Assembly: GCA_947564465.1 (NCBI GenBank) | Contig: CANOCV010000014.1 | Span: 1-61,998 of the forward strand | From: an uncultured Roseburia sp. | GTDB lineage: Bacteria; Bacillota; Clostridia; Lachnospirales; Lachnospiraceae | Direction: 5' to 3' | DNA length: 61,998 nucleotides | Shown: one piece after another, positions 1 through 7,407 of the stretch | Layout of the letters: every line of letters begins with the position of its first letter | Numbering within the stretch: position 1 is the first letter of the stretch | Notes under the pieces: model-generated | What the model was told of the DNA's origin: nothing | The model's input: only the letters and a program-made list of their open reading frames with translations | Databases searched by the model: none | Translations under genes and position numbers: made by a program

Positions 1-65
1 GAAAGGCCGAATGGCCATAATGGGGTGCCCGGAGGGTATACTTTGTGAAAGGCCGGATGGCCATA
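1..65. repeat. Pair of 19-base direct repeats, each with a GGCC dyad
   Basis: Two near-identical 19-base copies (1-19 and 47-65, one mismatch) begin gaaaggccg and end atggccata. Each holds ggcc-N4-ggcc, an imperfect dyad that could form a small hairpin. The second copy ends 24 bases before the carbonic anhydrase start, so the pair lies in its leader or in the end of an upstream unit cut off by the window edge. The function is unknown. Confidence 0.5.
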
Positions 66-88
66 TAGGAGAAGAAAGGGAGGAAAAT

Positions 89-658
89 ATGCAGAACACA
101 GGTTTGTCTGCCGTGGAGGCATTGGAGAAATTAAAAGAGGGCAATTTGCGTTATCTGGATGCCAAGTCTAATCCGGGAGATATTTCATCGCTGCTTAGAA
201 AAAAGACATGCGAGGAAGGGCAGAATCCGTACGCCGTTGTCGTGACCTGCTCCGATTCGAGAGTGATACCGGAAGCTGTTTTTTCAGCCGGGATTGGTGA
301 AATATTTGTTATTCGGGTGGCAGGTAATGTCATTGATAATCATCAGCTGGGAAGTATTGAATATGCGGCTGATCACCTTGGTTCTAAGCTGGTGGTTGTG
401 CTGGGGCACAGTCATTGCGGCGCAGTGGGCGCGGCTATGGGCGGTGAACCGTCGGGATACGTGAAATACATAACGGATGAGATTCGTAAGGCAATCGGTG
501 ACGAAAAGGATGAATTGCGCGCTTGCTGCCTGAATGTTGAGAGAAGCGTATCTATGATTAAAGACGGTTTAAAGATAACGAATGACGAGGAAGCCGGTGT
601 GAAGGTGTGTGGAGCAATTTACCACATTGACAGCGGAAAGGTAGAATTTTTATCATAA
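89..658 (+). CDS. Beta-class carbonic anhydrase
   Basis: Predicted cytoplasmic zinc enzyme of 189 aa that interconverts CO2 and bicarbonate. The beta-class zinc site is visible: Cys54 and the Asp56/Arg58 dyad in VVTCSDSRV, then His107 and Cys110 in GHSHCGAVGA. The frame stays open upstream to position 11, but ATG 89 is chosen because gggagg (78-83) lies at proper spacing and the family begins near here (QNTGLSAVEALEKLKEGN, the usual N-terminal helix). The length is typical of the short bacterial beta type. The gene stands alone and ends before a strong hairpin terminator. The family is clear; the physiological role (bicarbonate supply for carboxylation) is inference. Confidence 0.93.
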   Translation: MQNTGLSAVEALEKLKEGNLRYLDAKSNPGDISSLLRKKTCEEGQNPYAVVVTCSDSRVIPEAVFSAGIGEIFVIRVAGNVIDNHQLGSIEYAADHLGSKLVVVLGHSHCGAVGAAMGGEPSGYVKYITDEIRKAIGDEKDELRACCLNVERSVSMIKDGLKITNDEEAGVKVCGAIYHIDSGKVEFLS

Positions 659-732
659 GGCAGTTTGTCTGAAGTGTGATAATATTTGGAACGGTACGCA
701 TTTAAAAATGGAAGGAACTTCCGATAGTACAA

Positions 733-773
733 AGGGCTGTGGCCTTACGGTTTAACCGTAAGGCCACAGCCCT
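733..773. terminator. Bidirectional terminator, near-perfect palindrome
   Basis: Two 20-base arms (733-752 and 754-773) are exact reverse complements around a single centre base. The RNA hairpin would have a GC-rich stem (agggctgtggcc...) and a tiny loop. It lies between the convergent carbonic anhydrase and cotJ genes and is flanked by short T-rich stretches in both directions (gtatttatta on plus, ctttgta on minus), so it probably terminates both. Confidence 0.85.
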
Positions 774-793
774 GTATTTATTAGAAATTTTGT

Positions 794-1405
794 TTATTTG
801 CATTTTGGGCATTTGTCAAACTGCGGGTTGAATGCATAGAAGTTTTTCGAATTTAAATCATCCTGAATAAGGCGAAGAGATTCGCCGAAACGCTGGAAGT
901 GAACGATTTCGCGTTCGCGCAGGAAGCGAATCGGGTCTGCAACTTCAGGATCCTTGACGAGACGCAGTATATTCTCATAGGTTGTTCTGGCTTTTTGTTC
1001 CGCAGCCATATCTTCGAATAAATCAGTGATGGAGTCGCCCTTGGACTGAAATTCACAGGCGTTGAACGGGATACCGCCGGCTGCCTGAGGCCACAGAGCC
1101 AGTGTATGATCTACATAATATTTATCGAAGCCGGAAGCCTTGATCTCCTCAGGGCTAAGATTTTTGGTGAGCTGGTAAACGATAGCGCTTATCATTTCCA
1201 TATGGGCGAGTTCTTCGGTACCGATATCCGTCAATACTCCCTGAACACGTTTATCCGACATTGTATAACGCTGTGAGATATAGCGCATGGAGGCGGAAAG
1301 CTCGCCGTCAGGACCTCCGAACTGGCTGATAATAACCTGGGCGATCTGCGGATTTGTCTGTGTGATGTTTACCGGATACTGCAGTCGTTTTTCATAATTC
1401 CACAT
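794..1405 (-). CDS. cotJC: Spore coat protein CotJC (manganese-catalase family)
   Basis: A 203-aa member of the CotJC/manganese catalase family, a ferritin-like four-helix bundle with carboxylate and His metal ligands. Visible motifs include ELSASMRYISQRY, EELAHMEMI, EQKARTTYENIL and REREIVHFQRFGE, which supply the E...ExxH...E...ExxH ligand pattern. It ends in a short CPKC motif. In Bacillus the CotJ proteins are inner coat components made in the mother cell. It is the last gene of cotJA-cotJB-cotJC; its ATG directly follows the cotJB stop. Oxidative protection of the spore is a family-based suggestion. Confidence 0.93.
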   Translation of the reverse strand: MWNYEKRLQYPVNITQTNPQIAQVIISQFGGPDGELSASMRYISQRYTMSDKRVQGVLTDIGTEELAHMEMISAIVYQLTKNLSPEEIKASGFDKYYVDHTLALWPQAAGGIPFNACEFQSKGDSITDLFEDMAAEQKARTTYENILRLVKDPEVADPIRFLREREIVHFQRFGESLRLIQDDLNSKNFYAFNPQFDKCPKCK

Positions 1406-1684
1406 TTAACACATACCTCCTTCCCAAGGCCATTTCTGGGTGGACCAATACCATTTTCCACTGACAGGAGCGGCTGTATCAATGGTCAGAGGACCATAGT
1501 GTTCCTCGTAGGTTTTTAACGCTTTTCTCCGCATTTCCGAATAATGGTTGAAATAGTTCATAGCTTCCTCGTCATCAGGATGCGTGTCGAGGTAAAGAAT
1601 AATATCGTTGCAGGCGAAGCTGATTTCATTAATCCACGTAAAAAGCTGCTGCTGATTCATAGGAATGTTCATCATGACTGACAT
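1406..1684 (-). CDS. cotJB: Spore coat protein CotJB
   Basis: A 92-aa CotJB-family protein, the middle gene of the cotJ operon. The family signature is clear: LFTWINEISFACNDI, YLDTHPDDEEAMNYF and a C-terminal aromatic segment (GKWYWSTQKWPWEGG). It overlaps the end of cotJA by 13 bases. An internal ATG at 1675 makes a four-base ATGA overlap with the cotJA stop and may be the real start; GAGG upstream is close to the first ATG and far from the second, so the start is unresolved. It acts with CotJA and CotJC in the coat; no catalytic role is visible. Confidence 0.9.
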   Translation of the reverse strand: MSVMMNIPMNQQQLFTWINEISFACNDIILYLDTHPDDEEAMNYFNHYSEMRRKALKTYEEHYGPLTIDTAAPVSGKWYWSTQKWPWEGGMC

Positions 1685-1878
1685 GCACCTCGCTTTCCTA
1701 AGAATGGTTTATTTAATTCCGGGAAAATTGTCCCGATCATCAGGGCTTTATCAGGATCGTAAGTGCTATGAAAATATTGCCATGGCACGTATGCCATTGC
1801 AATTGGTTCGTCTTTTGAAGCGGAGGCTGTCGAATAGGACATGTACCTTTCCATATTTTGACGGTCACAATTGTTCAT
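1672..1878 (-). CDS. cotJA: Spore coat associated protein CotJA
   Basis: First gene of the cotJ cluster, 68 aa from the ATG at 1878. The CotJA hallmark AMAYVPWQYF is followed by DPDKALMIGTIFPELNKPF. The frame stays open 31 codons further upstream, but AGAGGA lies properly before 1878 and the upstream residues do not look like the family. On the minus strand a CATAATTT-like element upstream could be part of a mother-cell (SigE-type) -10, but no convincing -35 partner was seen. The role is coat assembly, from family knowledge. Confidence 0.88.
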   Translation of the reverse strand: MNNCDRQNMERYMSYSTASASKDEPIAMAYVPWQYFHSTYDPDKALMIGTIFPELNKPFLGKRGACQS

Positions 1879-2049
1879 ATAATCGTCCTCTTTATTTTTA
1901 TTTACTATATAAATTATGAAAAGACGCGGATTTGGTGATTTGTCTGGAATAAAATTGCATACCGGCGGCACAATAAGACAGTAACATAAAAGTGTAAAGA
2001 GGAGGTAACTGGGAAGCTGAAGGCTGAATAGTTACAAGAGGAGAGAAGA

Positions 2050-2373
2050 ATGGAAGTATTAGAGTTGACAACAGCAAATTTTGAGGAAAATGTGTTTCGA
2101 AATGAAAAGCCGATACTTGTAGATTTTTATGCGGACTGGTGCGGTCCCTGCAAAAGCCTGGCGCCGGTGATTGATGAGATTGCGGCGGAGACTGACATGG
2201 TGCAGATTGGAAAGGTCAATGTGGACCAACAGCCAAAGCTGGCGGAAAAGTATAAGATTATGACGGTTCCGTCGCTGCTCGTTTTGTCGCACGGTAAGGT
2301 AATTTCACAGTCTCAGGGTGCGCGCCCGAAAGAAGAAATTTTGAATATGATTGAAAACTTGTTGAAGAAATAG
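2050..2373 (+). CDS. trxA: Thioredoxin
   Basis: A cytoplasmic thiol-disulfide oxidoreductase of 107 aa, normal length. The active site WCGPCK puts the redox cysteines at 31 and 34, after the usual DFYADW strand; the cis-proline loop is MTVPS (Pro74). gaggagag gives a good ribosome binding site just before the ATG. No thioredoxin reductase gene lies next to it in this window. Whether this is the main thioredoxin or a secondary copy cannot be told here. A weak hairpin (aatgtag...ctacatt) follows the stop. Confidence 0.93.
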   Translation: MEVLELTTANFEENVFRNEKPILVDFYADWCGPCKSLAPVIDEIAAETDMVQIGKVNVDQQPKLAEKYKIMTVPSLLVLSHGKVISQSQGARPKEEILNMIENLLKK

Positions 2374-2444
2374 TCCTGCTGCGTTAGAATGTAGAAAGCA
2401 TAGCTACATTTTCGGAATAAGAGATATACAGAGGGGACTTACAC

Positions 2445-2678
2445 ATGACATTAGATGAATTGCCGGTAGGCGGCATCGGAGTAATTACAAAGGTGGGCGG
2501 GGAAGGCATATTAAGGTGCAGACTGTTGGATATGGGATTAATTCCCAAGACAAGAGTGAGCGTGCAGAAGGTTGCGCCGATGGGAGACCCGATTGAGCTT
2601 CATATTCGCGGGTATCAGCTCACCATACGAAAGGAAGATGCGCAGAAAATCGAGGTGGAAAGAGAGGCGGAAGGGTAA
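2445..2678 (+). CDS. feoA: Ferrous iron transport protein FeoA
   Basis: A 77-aa SH3-like FeoA domain, with the family run RLLDMGLIPKTRV followed by GDPIELHIRGYQLTIRKEDA. FeoA is a small cytoplasmic partner of the FeoB permease. The TAA stop overlaps the feoB ATG by one base (TAATG), so the two are translationally coupled. No clear Fur or other metal-responsive operator was recognised in the short upstream gap. Confidence 0.93.
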   Translation: MTLDELPVGGIGVITKVGGEGILRCRLLDMGLIPKTRVSVQKVAPMGDPIELHIRGYQLTIRKEDAQKIEVEREAEG

Positions 2679-4681
2679 TGATCTTTGCACTTGTGGGAAA
2701 TCAGAACTGCGGCAAGACGACACTGTTTAACCAGCTGACGGGTTCCAACCAGCATGTCGGAAATTTTCCGGGGGTTACCGTCGACCAGAAGGTGGGACAG
2801 ATACGTTCAAAAAAAGACTGCTCCGTTGTGGACCTGCCGGGAATCTATTCGCTGCGGCCGTATACGAATGAGGAGATTGTAACGCGGGATTTCATTTTAA
2901 ACGAAAAACCGGACGGTATTATAAATATTGTGGATGCGACGAACATTGAGCGCAACCTGTATCTGACGCTTCAGCTTCTTGAGATGCATATTCCAATGGT
3001 ACTGGCTCTCAATATGATGGATGAGGTCAGAAGTAATGGAGGCTCCATTGATTTTGAGCAGATGAAGGAGGAGCTTGGAATTCCGGTAATCCCGATCAGC
3101 GCTGCGAAGGATGAAGGGATTGAGGATTTAATCCGGTGTATCGTGCATACGGCGGGACACAGGGAATATCCGCGTGTCACGGATTTTTGTGAGCAGGGAC
3201 CGGTGCACCGGTGTATTCATGCGCTTTCGCATCAGGTGGAGGACCATGCGCAGATGATCGGAATGTCCCCGAGATTCGCGGCCACGAAGATTGTAGAGGG
3301 CGATGAGGATATCATTCGCCATCTTGTCCTAAGCCAGAATGAGCTGGATATGATGGAACACAGTATAGAAGAGATGGAAACGGATCATAAGATGGACAGG
3401 AATGCAGCCATGGCGGATATGCGCTATACATTTATTGAGAAGGTTTGTTCCAAGACGGTAATGCACTGTCACGAGAGCAGAGAGAGACGGCGCAGTGTCC
3501 GTATTGATGCCGTGCTGACGAATAAGTATTTGGCAATTCCGATGTTTTTAGTGATCATGATGCTTATATTTTATTTGACATTTGGGCTGATTGGGACTGC
3601 GCTCAGCGATCTTTTGTCGCTTGGCATTGATGCTTTGACGAGGGCAGCGGATACATGGCTTACCTCATACGGTATCAATCCGGTTGTACATAGTCTTGTG
3701 ATAGACGGCGTGTTTGCGGGTGTCGGAAGCGTATTGAGTTTTCTTCCGATTATCGTGGTTTTATTTTTCTTTCTGTCAATCCTGGAGGATTCCGGATATA
3801 TGGCGCGCGTGGCGTTTGTAATGGATAAGCTGCTTAGGAAGATAGGGCTTTCGGGAAGAAGCTTTGTGCCGATGCTGATCGGTTTTGGATGCAGCGTCCC
3901 GGCTGTCATGTCAAGCCGTACGCTTGCGTCGGAGCGTGACCGGAACATGACAATCATGCTGGTGCCCTACATCAGCTGTTCGGCTAAAATACCGATTTAT
4001 GCGGTGTTTGCTTCCGCCTTTTTTCCGAAAAGCGCGGCGTTTGTAATGATGGCCTTGTATGCGGGCGGAATTGTTGTCGGAATTTTAATGGCGCTGTTTT
4101 TTAAATATACGAAGTTTAGAGGCAACCCGATGCCGTTTGTGATGGAGCTGCCCAATTATCGACTGCCTTCCGTAAAAAGTGTTGTGCTTTTAATGTGGGA
4201 CAAAGCGAAGGACTTTTTGCAGAGAGCGTTTACCGTGATTTTTGTGGCGACGATTCTGATCTGGTTCTTACAGACCTTTGATACCAGGCTGAATGTAGTA
4301 AATGACAGCGCGGAAAGCCTGCTTGCCCTTATAGGAAAGTGGATTGCGCCGTTATTTGTTCCGCTTGGATTTGGCGATTGGCGGATATCGACTTCTCTGA
4401 TTACGGGATTTACGGCAAAAGAGGCTGTGGTCAGTACAATGAGTGTTTTAACGGGGACTTCTCTTTCGAATTTGAGCCAGACATTAGGCGAAATTTTTAC
4501 GCCGCTGACTGCCGTCAGCTTTCTGGTATTTACATTGCTGTACACGCCGTGTGTGGCGGCGGTGGCGGCGATCCGGCGTGAGATGGAATCCGGTGTAAAG
4601 GCGGCGCTTGTAGTAGCGCTGCAGTGTGTCATAGCCTGGATTGCTGCATTTCTCGTCTACCACATAGGAATGTTATTTTAG
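2678..4681 (+). CDS. feoB: Ferrous iron transporter FeoB
   Basis: An Fe(II) permease of 667 aa with an N-terminal cytosolic G domain and a C-terminal multi-helix membrane domain. G-protein motifs: G1 GNQNCGKT (7-14), G3 DLPG (52-55), G4 NMMD (112-115). A helical dissociation-inhibitor region follows, then membrane segments from about residue 290 with the conserved Gate motif GFGCSVPAVMSSRT and a second Gate-like repeat including GFTAKEAVVSTMSVL. The length is normal. It is coupled to feoA and followed by the small Cys-rich partner, giving a compact anaerobic iron-uptake operon. Confidence 0.95.
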   Translation: MIFALVGNQNCGKTTLFNQLTGSNQHVGNFPGVTVDQKVGQIRSKKDCSVVDLPGIYSLRPYTNEEIVTRDFILNEKPDGIINIVDATNIERNLYLTLQLLEMHIPMVLALNMMDEVRSNGGSIDFEQMKEELGIPVIPISAAKDEGIEDLIRCIVHTAGHREYPRVTDFCEQGPVHRCIHALSHQVEDHAQMIGMSPRFAATKIVEGDEDIIRHLVLSQNELDMMEHSIEEMETDHKMDRNAAMADMRYTFIEKVCSKTVMHCHESRERRRSVRIDAVLTNKYLAIPMFLVIMMLIFYLTFGLIGTALSDLLSLGIDALTRAADTWLTSYGINPVVHSLVIDGVFAGVGSVLSFLPIIVVLFFFLSILEDSGYMARVAFVMDKLLRKIGLSGRSFVPMLIGFGCSVPAVMSSRTLASERDRNMTIMLVPYISCSAKIPIYAVFASAFFPKSAAFVMMALYAGGIVVGILMALFFKYTKFRGNPMPFVMELPNYRLPSVKSVVLLMWDKAKDFLQRAFTVIFVATILIWFLQTFDTRLNVVNDSAESLLALIGKWIAPLFVPLGFGDWRISTSLITGFTAKEAVVSTMSVLTGTSLSNLSQTLGEIFTPLTAVSFLVFTLLYTPCVAAVAAIRREMESGVKAALVVALQCVIAWIAAFLVYHIGMLF

Positions 4682-4711
4682 GAAGGCGTTACTGTTTTAG
4701 GAGGAAAATAA

Positions 4712-4843
4712 ATGGGAATTGCCGATTTATTGATACTTGCGGTTTTGTTTGTCTGGTTAAGAGCCGCCCTGTGCTTCATGAAAAGAAAAAAACCAGACGG
4801 CTGCTCGGGGTGCACAGGGGATTGCGAAAGATGCGGGAAATAA
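4712..4843 (+). CDS. FeoB-associated Cys-rich small membrane protein
   Basis: A 43-aa protein beginning MGIADLLILAVLFVWLRAAL: one hydrophobic N-terminal helix, then a basic stretch (MKRKKPD) and a Cys cluster CSGCTGDCERC with four cysteines. This is the shape of the FeoB-associated Cys-rich membrane protein family that follows feoB in many Firmicutes, proposed to stand in for the FeoC role. A strong site (aggaggaaaata) lies just before the ATG, and the gene starts 30 bases after the feoB stop. Binding of Fe or an Fe-S cluster by the cysteines is inference. Confidence 0.85.
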   Translation: MGIADLLILAVLFVWLRAALCFMKRKKPDGCSGCTGDCERCGK

Positions 4844-4853
4844 TATTTTATCC

Positions 4854-4882
4854 TTGTATTCACAAAAACAGTATGCTAGATT
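4854..4882 (+). promoter_or_regulatory. Possible SigA promoter of gltX
   Basis: TTGTAT (4854-4859), a 17-base spacer and TAGATT (4877-4882). The hexamers match the consensus only moderately, but spacing and position (54 bases before the gltX ATG) fit. Confidence 0.4.
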
Positions 4883-4935
4883 AAGAATTGATATCTACAT
4901 AGAGAAATTACGAAAAAGAAAAGGCAGGAGAAAAA

Positions 4936-6393
4936 ATGAGTAAAATTAGAACAAGGTTTGCACCTAGTCCGACGGGAAGAATGCATGTGGGGAATCTCCG
5001 TACGGCGTTGTATGCGTATTTGATTGCAAAGCATGAGGGCGGGGACTTTATTTTGAGAATAGAGGATACCGATCAGGAGCGCTATGTGGAGGGGGCGCTT
5101 GATATTATTTACCGAACCTTAGAGAAAACAGGGCTGGTTCATGATGAGGGGCCGGATAAGGACGGGGGAGTCGGACCGTATGTCCAGAGTGAGCGTCAAA
5201 AACAGGGGATTTACCTGGAATATGCGAAAAAATTGATTGAAAAAGGCGAGGCCTATTATTGTTTCTGCGACAAGGAACGTTTAGAGAGCCTTAGAGAAGA
5301 GGTAGCAGGCAAGGAAATTATTGTGTATGACAAGCATTGCCTGCATTTGTCGAAGGAAGAGGTGGAAGAAAAGCTTGCATCGGGGGTGCCGTATGTTATC
5401 CGGCAGAATAATCCCACAACGGGGACGACTACCTTTTGTGATGAGATTTATGGGGAAATCACGGTAGACAATTCGGAGCTTGACGATATGATACTGATAA
5501 AGTCGGACGGCTATCCGACGTACAATTTTGCCAATGTTGTGGATGATCATCTGATGGGAATCACGCATGTGGTAAGAGGAAACGAGTATCTGTCATCTTC
5601 TCCGAAATATAACCGTCTTTATGAGGCGTTTGGCTGGGAAGTGCCAACGTATGTGCACTGTCCGCTGATTACGAACGAGGATCATCAGAAATTAAGTAAG
5701 CGCTGCGGACACTCTTCCTATGAGGATTTGATTGAGCAGGGATTTTTGACCGAGGCGGTTGTGAATTTTGTAGCGCTGCTGGGCTTTAGTCCTGCGGACA
5801 ATCGGGAAATATTTTCTCTTAAAGAGCTGACAGAGGTGTTTGATTACCGTCATATGAGTAAATCCCCGGCGGTCTTTGACTATACAAAGTTAAAATGGAT
5901 GAACGGGGAATACATTAAGGCGATGGATTTTGATAAATTTTATGAGATGGCAGAGCCTTATATTTCAGCTGTAATCACAAAGGATTACGATAAAAAGAAG
6001 ATTGCGGCGATGGTTAAGACGCGTATAGAGGTATTTCCTGATATTGCGGGACACATTGACTTTTTTGAGGCGGTGCCGGAGTATGACAGCGCAATGTATA
6101 TTCACAAAAAAATGAAGACGACGGAGGAATCCTCTCTTCTCGTGTTAAAAGAGATATTTCCGCTGCTAAAAGCGCAGGAGGATTACGGAAATGACGCGCT
6201 GTATGACGCTATCAGTGAATTTGTGAAGCAGAAGGGGTACAAAAACGGTTATGTTTTGTGGCCGATTCGAACCGCGGTTTCCGGAAAGCAGATGACGCCT
6301 GGCGGAGCGACCGAGCTTATGGAGGTTTTGGGCAAAGAGGAGTCCTTGAAAAGAATAAAAAATGCAATTGAAAAGTTAGGCGAAAACAAGTAA
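4936..6393 (+). CDS. gltX: Glutamate--tRNA ligase
   Basis: A class I aminoacyl-tRNA synthetase of 485 aa that charges tRNA-Glu (and tRNA-Gln where the amidotransferase route is used). The HIGH-type motif is in [14 protein letters not shown] (residues 10-22), the KMSKS-type motif is KLSKR (252-256), and the family's EDTDQER follows early on. The C-terminal anticodon-binding region is present and the length is normal. ATG 4936 follows ggcaggag. Discriminating or non-discriminating specificity cannot be judged by eye. A clean intrinsic terminator follows. Confidence 0.94.
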   Translation: MSKIRTRFAPSPTGRMHVGNLRTALYAYLIAKHEGGDFILRIEDTDQERYVEGALDIIYRTLEKTGLVHDEGPDKDGGVGPYVQSERQKQGIYLEYAKKLIEKGEAYYCFCDKERLESLREEVAGKEIIVYDKHCLHLSKEEVEEKLASGVPYVIRQNNPTTGTTTFCDEIYGEITVDNSELDDMILIKSDGYPTYNFANVVDDHLMGITHVVRGNEYLSSSPKYNRLYEAFGWEVPTYVHCPLITNEDHQKLSKRCGHSSYEDLIEQGFLTEAVVNFVALLGFSPADNREIFSLKELTEVFDYRHMSKSPAVFDYTKLKWMNGEYIKAMDFDKFYEMAEPYISAVITKDYDKKKIAAMVKTRIEVFPDIAGHIDFFEAVPEYDSAMYIHKKMKTTEESSLLVLKEIFPLLKAQEDYGNDALYDAISEFVKQKGYKNGYVLWPIRTAVSGKQMTPGGATELMEVLGKEESLKRIKNAIEKLGENK

Positions 6394-6396
6394 GAT

Positions 6397-6425
6397 AAAA
6401 GTGCAGACGCTGTCTGCACTTTTTT
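6397..6425 (+). terminator. Intrinsic terminator after gltX
   Basis: Stem aaaagtgcagac (6397-6408) pairs with gtctgcactttt (6412-6423) around a 3-base loop, and the 3' arm runs into a T-tract ending at 6425. The next gene's ribosome binding site follows at once. Confidence 0.9.
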
Positions 6426-6444
6426 GCGGCAAAGGAGAGAGAAG

Positions 6445-7398
6445 ATGGGAAATGAAATCGGTGAGGAGAAGCGCCAGTTTGCGGTTCTGATAGATTCAGA
6501 CAATGTCAGCGCTAAATATGCGGGGGTTATTTTTGACGAGCTGGAGAAATATGGGTATGCCAGCTGCCGCCGCATATACGGTAACTGGTCTAAGGGGACG
6601 GACTGGACGGAAAAGAAGCTTTTGGATTATTCCATTATGCCAATACAGCAGTTTGATTACACGACAGGAAAAAACGCGACGGATATGGCGATGGTGATAG
6701 ACGCTATGGATTTGTTATATAAAGATAAGGTGGAAGGCTTTTGCCTGGTGACAAGCGACAGTGATTTTACCCGCCTTGCAATGCGGCTTCGCGAGGAGCA
6801 AAAGTACGTGCTTGGAATGGGGGAGTCAAAGACTCCGCAGGCGCTCAAGAAGGCCTGCAATAAGTTCGTGCTTTTGAATTTGGTTGGGGAAACGGACAGG
6901 GAAACGGTGGCAGGCGGCAACGATATTGTAAGTCAGAGTCTTGATATGGATAATGTTACAAGCATTTCGGATGTAGAGAAAGCCATTGAGATGATGTTCT
7001 TTGAAGAGGGGACGGCGGTCCTGGATTTAGGGTATGTGGGAAGCCGCCTTGCAGGAAAATTTACGGATTTTGACGCGAGAAATTACGGCTATTCAAAGCT
7101 TAGCGTATTTTTGGATGAGGAAATGAAGCACTGCCGGGTAAAAAAGAGCAACAATCATTACAGCTTATTGAAAGAAGAGGTGCAGATTGACAGGCAGGAG
7201 CTTGAGGAGGAGATTCTTGCACTGATTAAGAAAAGCGGCGGGTGTATTGACAACCTTTCGATTATCCATGATGAATTAAAACGGAATCATCATAATTTTA
7301 ATGTGAAGGACTACGGATACAAGGCGATGTCGAAGTTTTTGCGCAGTATTCAGGGATTGTCCGTAAATGCCAACACAGTAAGAATAAAAAAGAATTAG
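6445..7398 (+). CDS. NYN-domain putative RNase with two LOTUS (OST-HTH) domains
   Basis: A 317-aa protein. Residues about 10-155 form a NYN (PIN-like) nuclease domain with the expected acidic residues: Asp17/Asp19 in LIDSDN, Asp80 in NATDMAM, and Asp105/Asp107 in TSDSDFTR. Two OST-HTH/LOTUS-like winged helices follow, at about 176-245 and 250-317, each with the motif ArNYGYSKLSVFL or kDYGYKAMSKFL. NYN domains are metal-dependent RNases; LOTUS domains bind RNA, and G-quadruplex RNA binding has been reported for some. ATG 6445 is preferred over the in-frame TTG at 6424, which lies in the terminator; aaaggagaga precedes 6445. The substrate is unknown. Confidence 0.85.
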   Translation: MGNEIGEEKRQFAVLIDSDNVSAKYAGVIFDELEKYGYASCRRIYGNWSKGTDWTEKKLLDYSIMPIQQFDYTTGKNATDMAMVIDAMDLLYKDKVEGFCLVTSDSDFTRLAMRLREEQKYVLGMGESKTPQALKKACNKFVLLNLVGETDRETVAGGNDIVSQSLDMDNVTSISDVEKAIEMMFFEEGTAVLDLGYVGSRLAGKFTDFDARNYGYSKLSVFLDEEMKHCRVKKSNNHYSLLKEEVQIDRQELEEEILALIKKSGGCIDNLSIIHDELKRNHHNFNVKDYGYKAMSKFLRSIQGLSVNANTVRIKKN

Positions 7399-7407
7399 GG
7401 ATTAGCA

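Noticed and set aside
1665..1919. Plus-strand frame over cotJA/cotJB
   Set aside because: Opposes two clearly identified coat genes and has no family features.
1879..2049. SigE-type promoter for cotJA
   Set aside because: A CATAATTT-like -10 is present on the minus strand but no matching -35 element at the right distance; mentioned only within the cotJA entry.
2380..2430. Fur-type operator or riboswitch before feoA
   Set aside because: Only a small hairpin (aatgtag/ctacatt) is visible; no Fur-box-like palindrome.
4624..4884. 86-codon plus-strand frame overlapping the end of feoB
   Set aside because: It overlaps feoB and the better supported 43-aa Cys-rich gene in another frame.
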